64,000 nucleotides of DNA from Ectocarpus siliculosus (Eukaryota > Sar > Phaeophyceae > Ectocarpales > Ectocarpaceae). This document shows positions 24,051 through 35,900 of the stretch, piece by piece. Both the position numbers and the translations under genes were made by a program. The notes below the pieces were generated by a model that worked only from the letters and a program-made list of their open reading frames with translations, ran no database searches and was not told the DNA's origin. The number at the start of each line of letters is the position of its first letter. Position 1 is the stretch's first letter. Location of the stretch: positions 1,327,283 through 1,391,282 of the forward strand of contig FN649735.1 of the NCBI GenBank assembly GCA_000310025.1. The letters run 5' to 3'.

Positions 24051-25734
24051 ATGGCAGAGGCGTGGCACGTCGTGGTGCCGATTGCCGACGACGCCACCAG
24101 CGTCTGGCTGCTGGTTAAGGTAGCGGCGGCGAGGATGGGCCCGCTGTGGTGGGTCAGCGCCGCCGCGCTGTCGGCGGCCGGCCTGGAGCGCGCGTGGCTC
24201 GTCCTCACGCTCTGCGCCGTGCTCGCCCTGATGCCGCTCCTAGGGATCGTTCGCGTCGTGCTGGCCGCGCTGGCGTGGTGCGCCAGGCTGTGCACGTTTC
24301 CCCCCGGCACCGTGTGCTGCCTCTGCGTTNNNNNNNNNNNNNNNNNNNNNNNNNNNNNNNNNNNNNNNNNNNNNNNNNNNNNNNNNNNNNNNNNNNNNNN
24401 NNNNNNNNNNNNNNNNNNNNNNNNNNNNNNNNNNNNNNNNNNNNNNNNNNNNNNNNNNNNNNNNNNNNNNNNNNNNNNNNNNNNNNNNNNNNNNNNNNNN
24501 CCGCCGCAACGAAGTCGATTTACCGCCGCGATATTTTTCCTGGACGCGGTGTTGTGGGCCTTGGTCGGGGCTAGGGCCCGGTGCAGCCCTTTCTGGCGAG
24601 GGATGGGGTTGAGCCTGGACTTGTCACTGGGCCAAGAAGAAGGAGGCGATGGTGGCAGTGGTGGGGAAAAGGCGGCCGGAGATTTCGGGGCAGTAATCGA
24701 TTCGTGGGTGAGTTGTCACCCGTTCAGCTGGCTGGGCAACTGCGTCTTTGGCAGGGTTCGTCCGTCGGACTCGGATTGCGCGCGTCGCGGGTGTTGCTGC
24801 GCGGGGCGGCGCAACCTCGCGGAGGGGACGAGGAACAACGGTAGCAACATAGCCGCCACCTCCGACAGTGACAACAAGAACACCGCTACCACCGGCCCTA
24901 CCATCAACGGTAGCAGCAGCAGCAGCAGCAGCGAGCAAGAGGACCCCGCGATTTCGACCGAGAGGCGACGACGAGCTCGTGTCATGGTACGCTCGGTCGG
25001 GGAGACCCTGGTGGTCGACCCCCTGTTCTTGGCGCTTTCCGCGGTGTCGAGGGGCGGCTGGGACGGTAGCCTCGCGGGCATAGCCGGAATCTCCGCGGTG
25101 TTCTCCGCGCTGCAGCTGCTGACGGAGCTGCGATACTACGTCAAGGGAGCCAGCGCGGTCCTGGAACCGGTCCCTGTTGTTCTCGTTGTTGATGATGATG
25201 ATGATGATGATGATGACGGTGGTGGAGGTGGACGTACCCTGTCGAGGGACGAAGAGAACCAACACAGCAGCGTGTGGTCCGGGTCTGACCACAGCGGGTC
25301 TAGCTCTGATGATGATAGCGGGAGCTCGAGTTCGAGCTTGAGTTCGTGTTCGATCTCTGATGGACGGAGCCTAGAGACTGCTTCCGAACGGGTTGCAAGT
25401 GAGTGTTGATGACGACGGCCTCGCGCGAGGAATGTACAGAGTTGTTGGGATGCATCCGCTTCGACGACGATGGTGGGTATGTGCGGCCCTTGATTGTGCC
25501 ACCACAGGAGAAACAAGTTTTTCTCGCCCGCGGTACAGAATGTTGGCCGCTCAGCAGTTGGCTCGAGCGGAGAAAACCTGGTGGATGGAACATCTGCGCT
25601 ATCAGATCGTCGGGAGTGGTGCCATGGCCTCGAGCAACGTTAATTTACGAGGTTTGGTCTTCGATGAGGAGGGGGGGGGGTATGGAGGAGGACCTAGAGT
25701 AGGCATTAGAAGCAGGTTAGGGCAGTCTCGATGA
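24051..25734 (+). CDS. Multi-pass membrane protein, hypothetical
   Basis: Exon 1 is 24051-25398 and ends in a strong GTGAGT donor in phase 1. Exon 2 is 25508-25734, follows CCACCACAG, and ends in TGA. The product is about 524 residues including the gap. Without splicing the frame would stop at 25407. The N-terminal part has about three hydrophobic segments (SVWLLVKVAA, LWWVSAAALSAAG, LVLTLCAVLALMPLLG). After the 171-N gap come AAIFFLDAVLWALVG, a Cys-rich loop, a Ser/Asn-rich linker, and another membrane region around GIAGISAVFSALQLL. A poly-Asp run and a Ser/Asp-rich segment follow, then the basic C-terminus encoded by exon 2. The reading frame is the same on both sides of the gap. An in-frame ATG at 23955 is an alternative start. 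I do not recognise the family. Confidence 0.65.
24330..24500. other. Assembly gap (171 N) within a coding exon
   Basis: The run is 171 bases, a multiple of three, and the flanking frames agree across it. This suggests the gap length is close to the true one, unlike the 100-N placeholders elsewhere. Confidence 0.9.
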
Positions 25735-27849
25735 TGGTGGCCCGCGCATCGTTCGCTGAGCAAAGCATGAATCAACAGAGCAGAGGTGTGGGCATATTTT
25801 GGGACTTGATAGGAGGAGTGAACGACGTCGTTCTTTCAGAAGATTTCCTCCCTTTATCTCCACTCGCTTTTTTTGTGGACTAAAACTGCACTATTATATT
25901 AGCACTCGAACATGCATGTGTTTGACGACGTAGACCTAACAGACAAAAGGGTAGAACTGTTCGCGGGGGGTGAGACGACTTGGAGTAAGTCTCGGTGAAA
26001 ACCGCTGCCCTCGAAAGCGGAGGTTGTCGAAGGACTACCAAGCTAGGGCGTAGCGAGAGCTCGGAGAAAGAAAATGAAGTATGACCATTCCATTCCATTT
26101 CGTTCGTCGTCTCTCTGGGAGAAAGACACTGACAGAAGACGAGCAGGCAAGTGCTACTACTGGCAAACGCGTTTCTGAGGGGGAACCCATTCGTGGAAGT
26201 TGGACCGCGACGCTCCGGCGACTTTCAATATAAACAAGGGTCTTGGGGTGATCATTTCCCCTCCCTCGTTGGCGGCTCCACGGGTTGATGGCGGAAAACC
26301 CAACGTTCCCCGTTCCGGCGGGTGGTGCCGTCCAACCAAATGGGTCGCATGAGTATACTGAGCGATGCGAGAGAGGGCATAGCCTTCAGCCCCGACTTCC
26401 CGACGAGCGCTCCTCTTCAATACAGTCCAGCAACGACCTTTCTTTTCCCCCCGGCACTACTGCTGTGAAGGAGGGGCAACATTTCGTGATGAGGGGCCGA
26501 ATGTTTTGCGCTTCATGGCTCCCAACAGAAGGCCAAACTGGGGCACGAAATAAGCATCGATATATATATGTATGTGCGACTTGCTTTGGATAATCGAACA
26601 ATAGAAAGAGAGGATCGCGTTACCCAATGTTGGCTGTTGGCAGCTCGTCCTTCTAGTCCAGTCCAACAAGGTAAGGGTGGACTACAGTAGTGCCGCTAAG
26701 ATAATGGTCCCTCACATCTACCGTTCTTTCCGGTGTGACTCTCATCATATACCGTAGGCCTACCACACAACATACTCACACGCAATGTATGTGGGAAAAC
26801 CAATCGAAGAACGAGAAGTTATGCGTGAAGGAGGTCTCTGTCTTCGGTTCCAAAACATATATTGATGACGCCTCCGCTCGGCCTTGCTAGGGTCCAGACA
26901 CTTCCCTGCTTCACGTTCGGCAGAGATGCTGAGCTAAATTATCTCGACGCAGCGAACACGGATGGATTGAAAAGGTAGCAGTTGGGACAGCTCGGGCAAA
27001 ATATTGCTTGCTGTGCGCACAAGTCTCAGATTGCAATTTGGTGCCTAGATGGTGAAATGGGCTCCAGTCTGCTGCATATTCATCAAGCCTGGTCACAGAC
27101 AGACGGACGAAAGACGGACAGACGTGCATGACTTGTTATAGCCCCCCCCCTCGCAGTCATTTTCATTTTTTTTATTTTTCTTAATATGACACAACGAAAC
27201 CATCTCTATCATAGAAAAGAGTCTGAGACAGATTAGCAATGGATTCATTTTTTTTTTTTTTTTTGCGCGCATGGACCACATTTATGTACATGCGACCCCT
27301 CTGAACAGGTTTTTTTGCAAAACAAGCGCCTCTACCGGGCCGCTCTGCAAAACAATAAGACAACCCTTTCACAATGAGTCCACGATTGATTCCCGTGGAC
27401 ATTTCGACATTTCTCGCCCTGCGTAAGGCATCTGCTCGAAGCGTACGGCATGGATTGGTGGCCATTCAGGTGTGTGTCCCGGTTGCATGCAGCCTACACA
27501 GAGGTTTATACCCTCGCCCTGCAACGGACCTTCACTACAGGCACGCGCCATTTATTTGCTTCACATCCGATCCACGCAAACGTTTAAAAGTCGTTAAAGA
27601 AAGGAAGTCGAGAGGTGGGTTGCATAATTTTCGGGCATGCCAACGCTTGCTGTCCCTTTTTGCGTGATCTACACATTAACATGTGCAGCATTCTCTTGCC
27701 TTCCTGAGGAGCTGTATGATTCGGGGTCACACACATCAACTCCATGCATTATTTTTTTTATTTAGCAACAAGCGTTCGAGTTCTCATGGCTCTTCGCCTA
27801 TTCCTTTCGTTAAGGAGGCTGCCGTTTGGGACGTCGTCCCCCCCCAGTG
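25735..27849. other. No supported gene
   Basis: This 2.1-kb interval holds only short ORFs. At about 27163-27188, a T-rich 25-mer ending CTTAATATGAC is identical to one at about 46880-46905, which there forms the A-rich tail side of a tRNA-like element. A long T-run lies at 27247-27264. Confidence 0.4.
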
Positions 27850-28032
27850 GCATTCCTTCCTCGGTTCTAGAACCCTTGGGGACGCGCATGTCACCAGCAC
27901 AACCGCCTCACAGCTTCCGAGGGGGTCCGACACCCGCTTAGATATCCACGACAGTGCGGAGGCCGCTCTTGAATGCTGGTGGCCATCGGCTGTCCTCCCC
28001 TTCTGCAGCCGTTGGTGCTGCGCCTTATCTTA

Positions 28033-28165
28033 TGGCGACGGTGGCGACTGTTGCGACCGTGATAGCCGTGGTGAGTGTGGCGATTGTGGCGACTGTGGCG
28101 ACTGTTGCGACCGTGATAGCCGTGGTGAGTGTGGCGACTGTGGCGACTGTGGCGACTGTGGCCGC
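28033..28165. repeat. 9-bp GTGGCGACT array, left arm only
   Basis: Units of GTGGCGACT and variants are organised in two near-identical blocks of about 57 bp. The right arm has only one or two such units at the matching place (about 37300), so the array expanded after the duplication. It changes the C-terminus of the left copy to a Ser/Pro/Gln repeat. Confidence 0.7.
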
Positions 28166-28324
28166 GGTATCGCTGACGGGTCGAACCTTGTGAAGACGGC
28201 GAAGGGTCCGAACGCTAGCACTCCGGTTAGCACCTTGTTGGGTCGTTTGTGGCGGTGGTGATGGTGCCAGAAGGTGTTTGAGATTTTCGGCATGCACTGT
28301 ATTCAAAAGAGGACATACATTCGT

Positions 28325-29467
28325 TTGTTTGTGTGAGAGATAGAATGCATAGTGTTAAGGAGTGTGGCTGCTAGCTTGAATAGGGTACATCTTATTGTTG
28401 ATAGGATGTGGGTCGGTCCCAGGAGGTATACCCTTCTTCAGACCCGTACCCTCTTAGAAATAAATGTCTAGTCTGTGTACCCCCTGAGGTGAAGTTGGAT
28501 CCCCACTTCACCTCAGACCCTTGCTGATCGTCTCTCAGCAATAACAAGCAACTTTCCCATCTCAACGTGGTCGTGGACAAGCGTGTCAACGACAGAACCT
28601 ACCTTCATCTATCTCTAGGAGCAAGCTACCGCCCACGGCTTCACCTCCTTTAAAATAGGTATATAGAAGAAATTGAACAAGTTGTAGGGCGGACAACCGT
28701 ACCCTAAGTGACATACGGTATCACACACCCTGGATCGTTTTTCAAAACTCGATTTCTCCACAGCAGAAAACGTGGCAGCACCGAAAACGGCGGACGCCGT
28801 CTCATAGAGGTCTTCATTTATGCTTCCTCTTTGCCGTGAAGTAATCGAGTGTTGAAAATTGGTCCAGGGGGTGCGGTGACTTGTGTCACCTACGGTATTT
28901 TCATCGAGCGGGTCACTTGGAGCCGTCGCCGCCCCTTCTGAAACAAGTTGGCCCTGTATCGTGGCGCGAGGTGTCCATGAAGGGGTTTGGCTTGTCGCAC
29001 CTCCGATCAAAACATGCATCAAAAGTATGGGATGATGTTGATGAAGAAACATCACGTGATACAGTAGCAGAAATAAGCTATATCCAACAACGACAAGTAG
29101 GCGCTATCGGGCATGAAAGCTTGGAAGGGCTTGGCTTGTCACGCGTCCACCGTACACGCAATCGGGACGTTGCGTGTTGTTCGTTCTTCTTGCAATTCGA
29201 ATAGGCATTGTGCCTGTCTATTCATGGCAGGCCGAAGCTACATAGCTCGGTTTGTTGTCGCGCCTCGCGTACATGGTCCAATGTATATACCCGGATGGAT
29301 GCGGAATGTGATGAGAGGATGACATCAGGCCTTGCTTCCAACCCTGACATGCCACGACTAGCTCTCGACCATGCAACCGTTTCCCCACCCACACTCCTCA
29401 GACTCGTGCCTACCTACCTAAACCACGTGTTGCAAACCCCACCCATCGTCCAGAGGTAGAATGTGAA
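28325..29467. mobile_element. 1.1-kb insertion in the left arm
   Basis: The sequence is absent from the right arm, where homology jumps from about 36992 to 37117. It contains a perfect 12-bp hairpin at 28484-28516 (CTGAGGTGAAGT, 9-nt loop, inverse). A segment near 28835-28900 resembles 51650-51715 (CCTCTTT, GTAATCGAG, then ATCTACGG-like). No ORF product is recognised. A transposable element is inferred from presence/absence and from the related copy elsewhere. Confidence 0.45.
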
Positions 29468-31645
29468 GGAAAGCTGGGGGCGTGTGATACGATCCACTTT
29501 TTTCCCCTGTGAACGATGGTTGAACGTGAAAAATAATGAACCTACGCAAATTTTTGGGTGTGGCTCACGCGTACATAAATGCTGAAGGGGATGATCGCAG
29601 TCGCCCGCCCGGTCGCCGTGTAGGTAAAAGTGATTGCCGAGGAAGCGTTCGCCCCGGCAAGTACGAAGTAGCCCGCAATCTGCTTAAGGATCCCGGCCTT
29701 CGTCTTGTCATAGAAAACCTTTGCCGACTGAGACGATGACTGCATTGTTTGCACGAAGGGGGCAGATGAGAATACGAATACCAACGTCGGGGGGCGCGAT
29801 ATGCGTAGCGTGATGAGTGCATGCAGAACGCACAAAGAATAGACCTCAAAATGACAGCGTTATGACCGATAAAACACAGCGCCCTCTCGATATGCAGTAC
29901 CATACCGCAGTGATCCAGCTTCCTTGAGGAAGAGCGTACAGCAAACGGGGGTCGCGTGAGCTGTGGCCGCAGCTACAGAGCATGGTCAGACCAAAGAATG
30001 AACAAAATCCATGCCTTGCAGCCGGCAAGTGGTCACACTATGTATTTCGTCCATCGACTAGATTACCGGTACATCCTCTGCCTCAAATAGACAAATTCGT
30101 GGTGATGCTCATTGTCGGCGCGCTCTACCCACTATTTCCAGAGCATCCACGCACAAGAACCTGGGCACGGCTCACCTTAGCCCGGGCGTCGTCGATGCAG
30201 CCAACAATTTGATGTGCCACTAGGTCCGTAAGCCCAACCTTTGGGTCCCAGAAAATCCCACCGAGAGAACGAGCAAAGGGGGCAAGTATGATGGACGACA
30301 CATGTGCGTTTTTTTCTCATCGTCCAGTTTATTTCTTTGTGCAGTATCATTCGTTTCTCTCCAATGCAGCCGCTCTGCGAAGTAGAGTTGGGATACACGG
30401 GAGGCTTTCTCGCCTCGAGGCCAAACCCCGGCCATCCTTCCGTATCACACGCCCCTCCCCTACTTCCCTACGCGCGCTCGCTCTCGTCGTGATCTAACCC
30501 CCTAGTCCTACCGACGACGATGACGACGACAACCCGTTGGTGGAGCGGTGAATGGAAGCAATTTTTGTCGGCTCTGCTTGCGGAAGGTTGCCTACGCCAC
30601 TCACCGTTGAAGCCGCCCCCACGACAGCGATGGTATCGACAGCATGAAACGGCCACTCCGCGCCACCGAAAGAGAACGAGCCAATCAAGGAGATGCCGAC
30701 CAGGAGCCCCATGCTGAGCGCTTGGACGGCTTTGAACTTGCCTGCTAGGACCTTTGCCTTCGCCAGAAAGCTGTGGTCGGGAAGCAGCTGCAGAATCGCG
30801 GGGGGTGGGGGCGTAGGTGGGGCTAAACGGCAGTTCGCCTTTTTGTAGCGGGCATTTTGTCGTTCTCGGCGGCGATGTACTACATATTTTCGTTCCCGAC
30901 AGACCAATGGCAGAGATATTCATCCAGGAGGGATGTTTTCGAAAGGGAGCGCCACTCCTACGCCGAGCGGATGCAACTCTCACAACGTTCAAGACCGAGG
31001 CGGGCAAAGGGGAGCAATGTTGTGGTGCATTGTGGCTACACTTTGCTACGATCAGCTTGAGGTCTCGGTTCACCAAAGGTGATTCCGACAGAAGGCCGCT
31101 TGAAAAGGTCGAGCAACCGCGTGCGGGGCGCTCCTGTTTGAGAAAGGCGTGTATGCTGATTGATGGACAACATATCCAAGCAACGTGATAAACAAGGTTT
31201 CCGCAGCCGCCGCATATGGTCGTGAACGGTGCACCAAATCGAAGTAAGGCGACGTCGAACAGAATGCACCCAAGGCAAAGAAAGCCAGTCTGTTTTCCAT
31301 ATGGCTTGCTCGCTCACATGCATCGGTAAGCTCTGCGCCCAGAAGTCCACGACAATCGGGATCCCGAACATCAGAACCGGGAGAAACACGGAATAGCTTG
31401 TTTGCAGAACGTATAGCTCCGGGAGTGAACGGTTACGCCCATCGCTGTCGCCAAGGAGAAGTTGCAAGCCATTTCTGTGGCAAAGAAGCTTCGGTGGCAA
31501 TGGCGACATAGAGCGCATAGTTTTGGGGTGGTGGACCACAAGGGGCAGAGGGCGAGTGCGATTCTGAAAGGCCGATTCTGAAAGGCCTTTCTCTATCGTA
31601 TGCATATGAACTTCATCTCTGCTGGTCGACGGGTATTACTGTACA

Positions 31646-31755
31646 AGTGTGTGTGCTCGTCGCATCTATTCTGGCGCCGGTTTACAGGCCTCTCAGCGTA
31701 GATACCCGACGTATCAGCCAGGGTCACACAAGAGGAAGGTCACACAGGAGCATTC
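31646..31755 (+). repeat. Family A dispersed repeat
   Basis: A near-complete copy: TGTGTGTGCTCGTCGCATC, TCTGGCGCCGGTTTACAGG, then AAGAGGAAGGTCACAC. It lies between two exons of the left-arm gene. I find no counterpart in the right arm between 33235 and 33662, so it inserted after the duplication. Confidence 0.65.
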
Positions 31756-32942
31756 GTGTTTGTTTAGTTTTTATTGCCCCATCTTTCCCCCTGCGGTACA
31801 AGTAGAGGTGTTTTTATCTCTTCTTACCCTAGTCGAAAATATAACAGGAGGGGGCTGTCCAACAGGGCCGTCTCTTTTTGGACGGCCCAAAAACGACGAA
31901 AAGTACTACCCAAGGAAGTGGTTCTTTGGGTCACACAAGGAACAGCGGAAACTTATTATAGATTACTGACGGCAGAGTCTACATAGTCTGCACCTCTATA
32001 TTCCGCGTAACACACGTCGGCCGTTCTCGTAGACCTACTCGACCTCTATCACCTTGGGGCGGAGGGGCCGATGCTTCACCCTGTTGAGTTGTTTAGTTAC
32101 AGAGTAGTACGCATAGTGTCCCGGCAAACAATGCAATCATTAGACTACGTTGCTGACCAACGTGCGTTCCTAAAGTTCTCATTCTCAATATGAACTTGCA
32201 CGCGCACCTGCCACAGAGCAGCACCCGAAAGCGCATGACGGCTGATCTGGACCTCCGATGAAGTCTCGAAAGCTGGCGAAACTTGTTCGCATGCCACAGG
32301 AGCCAGATCGCGGTGAGGACAGAAATGGCAGTGATTGTGGCGTACGCCGTGACAAGAACGGACCTCGGGGCACACGACGAACGGCCCATCGAGTCTCTCG
32401 ACACATATCCCGAGTCACACAAGCATGTGTTAGCTCAGGAGACGGTTGTGCACGCCCCGTTTCCACCCCACAGCGGATGTCGGCACCCGCTGACGCAAGC
32501 TGTCATTAACAAGTACTTCGTACTAGCGGTTCTGCGCCAAGCTTGTCCTCAACTTATGTAGCTTGACTGGGGGCGCGGTGCTCTCGGAACCTTTGCTGTT
32601 GTCTCACACAGTCACGAAACAAACACATCTCAATTACACTAGTTTTTACCTGCAGGTTTTTTTCGAAGTAGGAAAAGAAAGACTGGGAGATCTACATGCA
32701 TGTTGGGCACTTCTGTAGACGGCGCATTTACTACATGTAGGAAAGATGTACCCGTTCGAGTATATTTTGCCGGTTACAGTTTTTTTGGCATGATGCGGCG
32801 CAATTACCCGCTCGTTTTGGCGCGGCCGTCCCGTACAGTATGCATACAGCAGTACATCGTACAGATTTACCCACGCCGCCAAGACATGTTCGTAACAAGT
32901 GGAGGAGGTCCCAAGCTATACGCAGTACTTGCTAAATGACAG

Positions 32943-35900
32943 CTTGCGTCAGCGGGTGCCGACATCCGCTGTGGGGTGGAAACGGGGAGTGCACAACCGT
33001 CTCCGGGGCTAGCACGTGCTTGTGTGACTCGGGATATGCATCGAGAGACTCGATGGGCCGTTCGTCGTGTGTCCCGAGGTCCGTTCTTGTCACGGCGTAC
33101 GCCACAATCGCTGTTACTTCTTTCTTCACCTCGATATTTCTCCTGTGGCATGCGAACAAGTTTCGTCAACTTTCGAGACTTCATCGGAGCACCAGATCGG
33201 CCCTCATGCGCTTTCGGGTGCTGCTCTGTGGCAGGTACTCGCACATTTGTATTGGAATGAAAGCTTGAAGTACTATATACGGGGGTTTAACAATGTAAAC
33301 ACCTGTCGAGCCACGATCTCGGTTCGTTGCCGGTGTACGAAATCGTCGCCCAGCCGCAGATAGGAATCCATCGATAGTTTCCATCAATAGTTTTGACAAG
33401 GCTGGGGTTCTTCGGCCCATGGGTTAAGCTACCAATGGCAGCTAGCTTACGCAATTAGTTCCATTGTTAGGCTCGAGTTCTTATACTCCGATAAATTTAT
33501 AAATAATGTCGAGATTAAAATTCTTGGCTGCCAAGTTCTTGAGCGGGGACGCAAACGGTAGAGAAAAACCTCTCAAGAGCACATCCATTCGCTGGTTGAC
33601 CCTTCTCGTCCATCGCCCCCTACTGTGCTGTCGCCATTTGTACCGAAGCTTCTTTGCCGTAGGAATGGCGTGCAACTTCTCCCTGGCAACGGCAATGGGC
33701 GGTAGCCGTTCGCTGCCGGAATTGTACGTTTTACAAACGAACTATGCGGTGTTTCTCCCGGTTCTGATGTTCGGGATCCCGATTATCGTGGACTTCTGGG
33801 TGCAGAGCCTGCCGATGCATGTGAGCGACCAAGCCCTTAGTCTACACTATACTTCTGGACATGAAACACAATGTATCTGCCAGTCGCTGCGTTGGTGTGC
33901 TCTGTTCGCCGCTTGCATACTTCGTTGCACCATTCACTGCCTTGCGTGGTGGTATAACTTCGGATAGCGCTTAGGCAAAGCGGAAGTTGGGTTCCTCGTC
34001 ACTTGGGTGAGCAAAAGAGTCCAGATAACCGCGCGCTTGTAGGTTGCGCGTGTCGAAGCTGATGGACCGATTGATGCCCCCTTTCCCAGTGGAGCTGCGT
34101 AAGATGTGTCGATGGTGTCGGTGCTAGGCTTGAATACGCGGCCTTCATGTATCAGCTCATCGCCTGCTCATCATGCGCTTCCTGCGTGTGCCACGCCCGT
34201 GGGATACCTGCGGCTACAGTGGCGACTCGTGAACCATCGTGATCGCTCATGATTTGTACGGTACGCGAGGTGTTCCTGGGATGCACCGCCCACGGCGGTT
34301 GCTCATGATAGGCCGTAGGGTGCTCATGGGACGACGGTATATCTTGGGTTGCCATGCGTGGGAGCGCCCAAGGCTGTCGTGGAGGCTCATAGGTTGGAGC
34401 TTGGTGTCGAAGGATCCCCCGATGGCCCATAAGTCACGAAAGGACGCCTCGTGGGCTCGGATGCGTCGCGATATTAACCGGAACGACTCCCGATGTGATC
34501 GTTAAGATTCGGATAAACCGCTTACGTGTCGTCCGCTAGGAGACGTCGGTCCTCACTGGCAGCGCATAGACCGCCGTTGACAAGCTCACGGCGACCCTAG
34601 AGTGGCCCGCTCAAGCATACACATGCCGCCAACGACGGCTCACGGCAACAGATCGGCCGTCACTAGTAAATAGTCCATATGCAAGTTGCGGGGCTCCATG
34701 GGATTCATCATTTGCGTGGTAAAACGCCTCATCAATATTAGTGAGACCCGTAAGGCAGCCCGTGAGCCGTCCGATGGCTCATGAGCCGCCCGATGGCCCA
34801 TGGGCCGCTGGTGAGCGAATGAGCCGCCGCCCGTGGCCCCATATGGGCTTCGATGACAGTCCATGAGCCGTCTCATGGGTTGAGAACTCAAGACACCCCC
34901 TCATGTCCTACGTCCGCCACAGGCCGTCTGCTCCTTGATGGTAGTCCATATGACGTCGCGCGCACGCTCTATCGAAATAACCCATGCTGACAAACCTCGC
35001 TGTGGCTCCCTTGTGGAGGGTGTGTACAAGGCTGATTACCTACCTAGTCGTGCTTCAGCATGGATACCTCTTCTCACAGGGGAGGAGTGGCTATCAGGCG
35101 GCTACTCGACCTGTCCAGGCAGGCTTTCTGTCGAATCACCTTTGACTGCCGTGACCTCTTTTTTTCTCAACAAACAAAATCATGCTGTCCCCCTTCCCCC
35201 GCCTAGGCCCTCGAGAATGGTGCCAGTCGCATCACACTTGGCGTACATTGTAGGAGTGACGCTCCGTTTTGCAAAGATGTGGCGAAACATCTTACCACAT
35301 GGTATGTTTGTCGCGAAAGAAAAGAGAAGTCAATCGCCGCCGAGAACGACAAAATGCCCGCTACAAAAAGTCTAACCACCGCTAAGCCCCACTTCATCTC
35401 CCCCCCCCGCGCGCGGTCTGCAGCTGCTTCCCAACCACAGCTTTCTGGCGAAGGCAAAGGTCCTGGCAGACAAGTTCAATGTCTTCCAGGCGCTCAGCAT
35501 GGGGCTCCTGGTCAGCATCTCCGTGGTTGGCTCGTTCTCTTTCAGTGGCGCGAAGTGGCCGTTTCAAGCCGTTGACACTATCATTGTCCTCGGTGCGGTC
35601 ACAACGGTGAGAGCCGTAGCCAACCGATCAGAGCCGCCGAAATGATGTTTCGTTCACCACCCCGTCAACGAGTTGTCGTCGTCGTCGTTGTCGTTAGGAC
35701 TTGTAGATCACGACGGGAGCGAGCGCGCGTAGAGAGGTAGGGGAGGGGCGTGTGATATGGAAGGATGGCCGGGGTTCGGTCTCGAGGCGAGAAAGTCTCC
35801 GGTGCATCATAGCTCTGCTTCGCAGAGCGGCTGCATTGGAGAGAAACGAATGATACTGTACAGAAATTATGCAGGATGATGCATGAACAAGGAGCGCGTC

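Larger units (their letters stand above)
28030..32499 (-). pseudogene. EGF-like multi-TM protein gene, left copy, broken
   Basis: Exons from N to C: 32499-32208 has an EGF-like module, then one TM segment. 31474-31318 includes VFLPVLMFGIPIVVDFW. 30787-30605 includes LLPDHSFLAKAKVLAGKF and a TM segment. An exon ending at 30176 includes GLTDLVAHQIVGCIDDARAK. 29739-29575 includes AKVFYDKTKAGILKQIAGYF. The last exon starts at 28233 (VLTGVLAFGPFAVFTRF) and stops at 28030. The EGF exon has an in-frame TGA at 32437-32435 where the right copy has a Gly codon. The stretch between 31318 and 30787 is unresolved. N-terminal exons are missing at the spacer. The last exon carries a 9-bp repeat expansion. 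The protein looks like a surface receptor-type membrane protein; its role is unknown. Confidence 0.65.

Noticed and set aside
31036-31317. Simple read-through of the left-arm gene after the exon ending at 31318
   Set aside because: All three frames are open here and a GTGAGC donor sits at 31317. Another frame gives a better membrane-like sequence, so I left this stretch unresolved.
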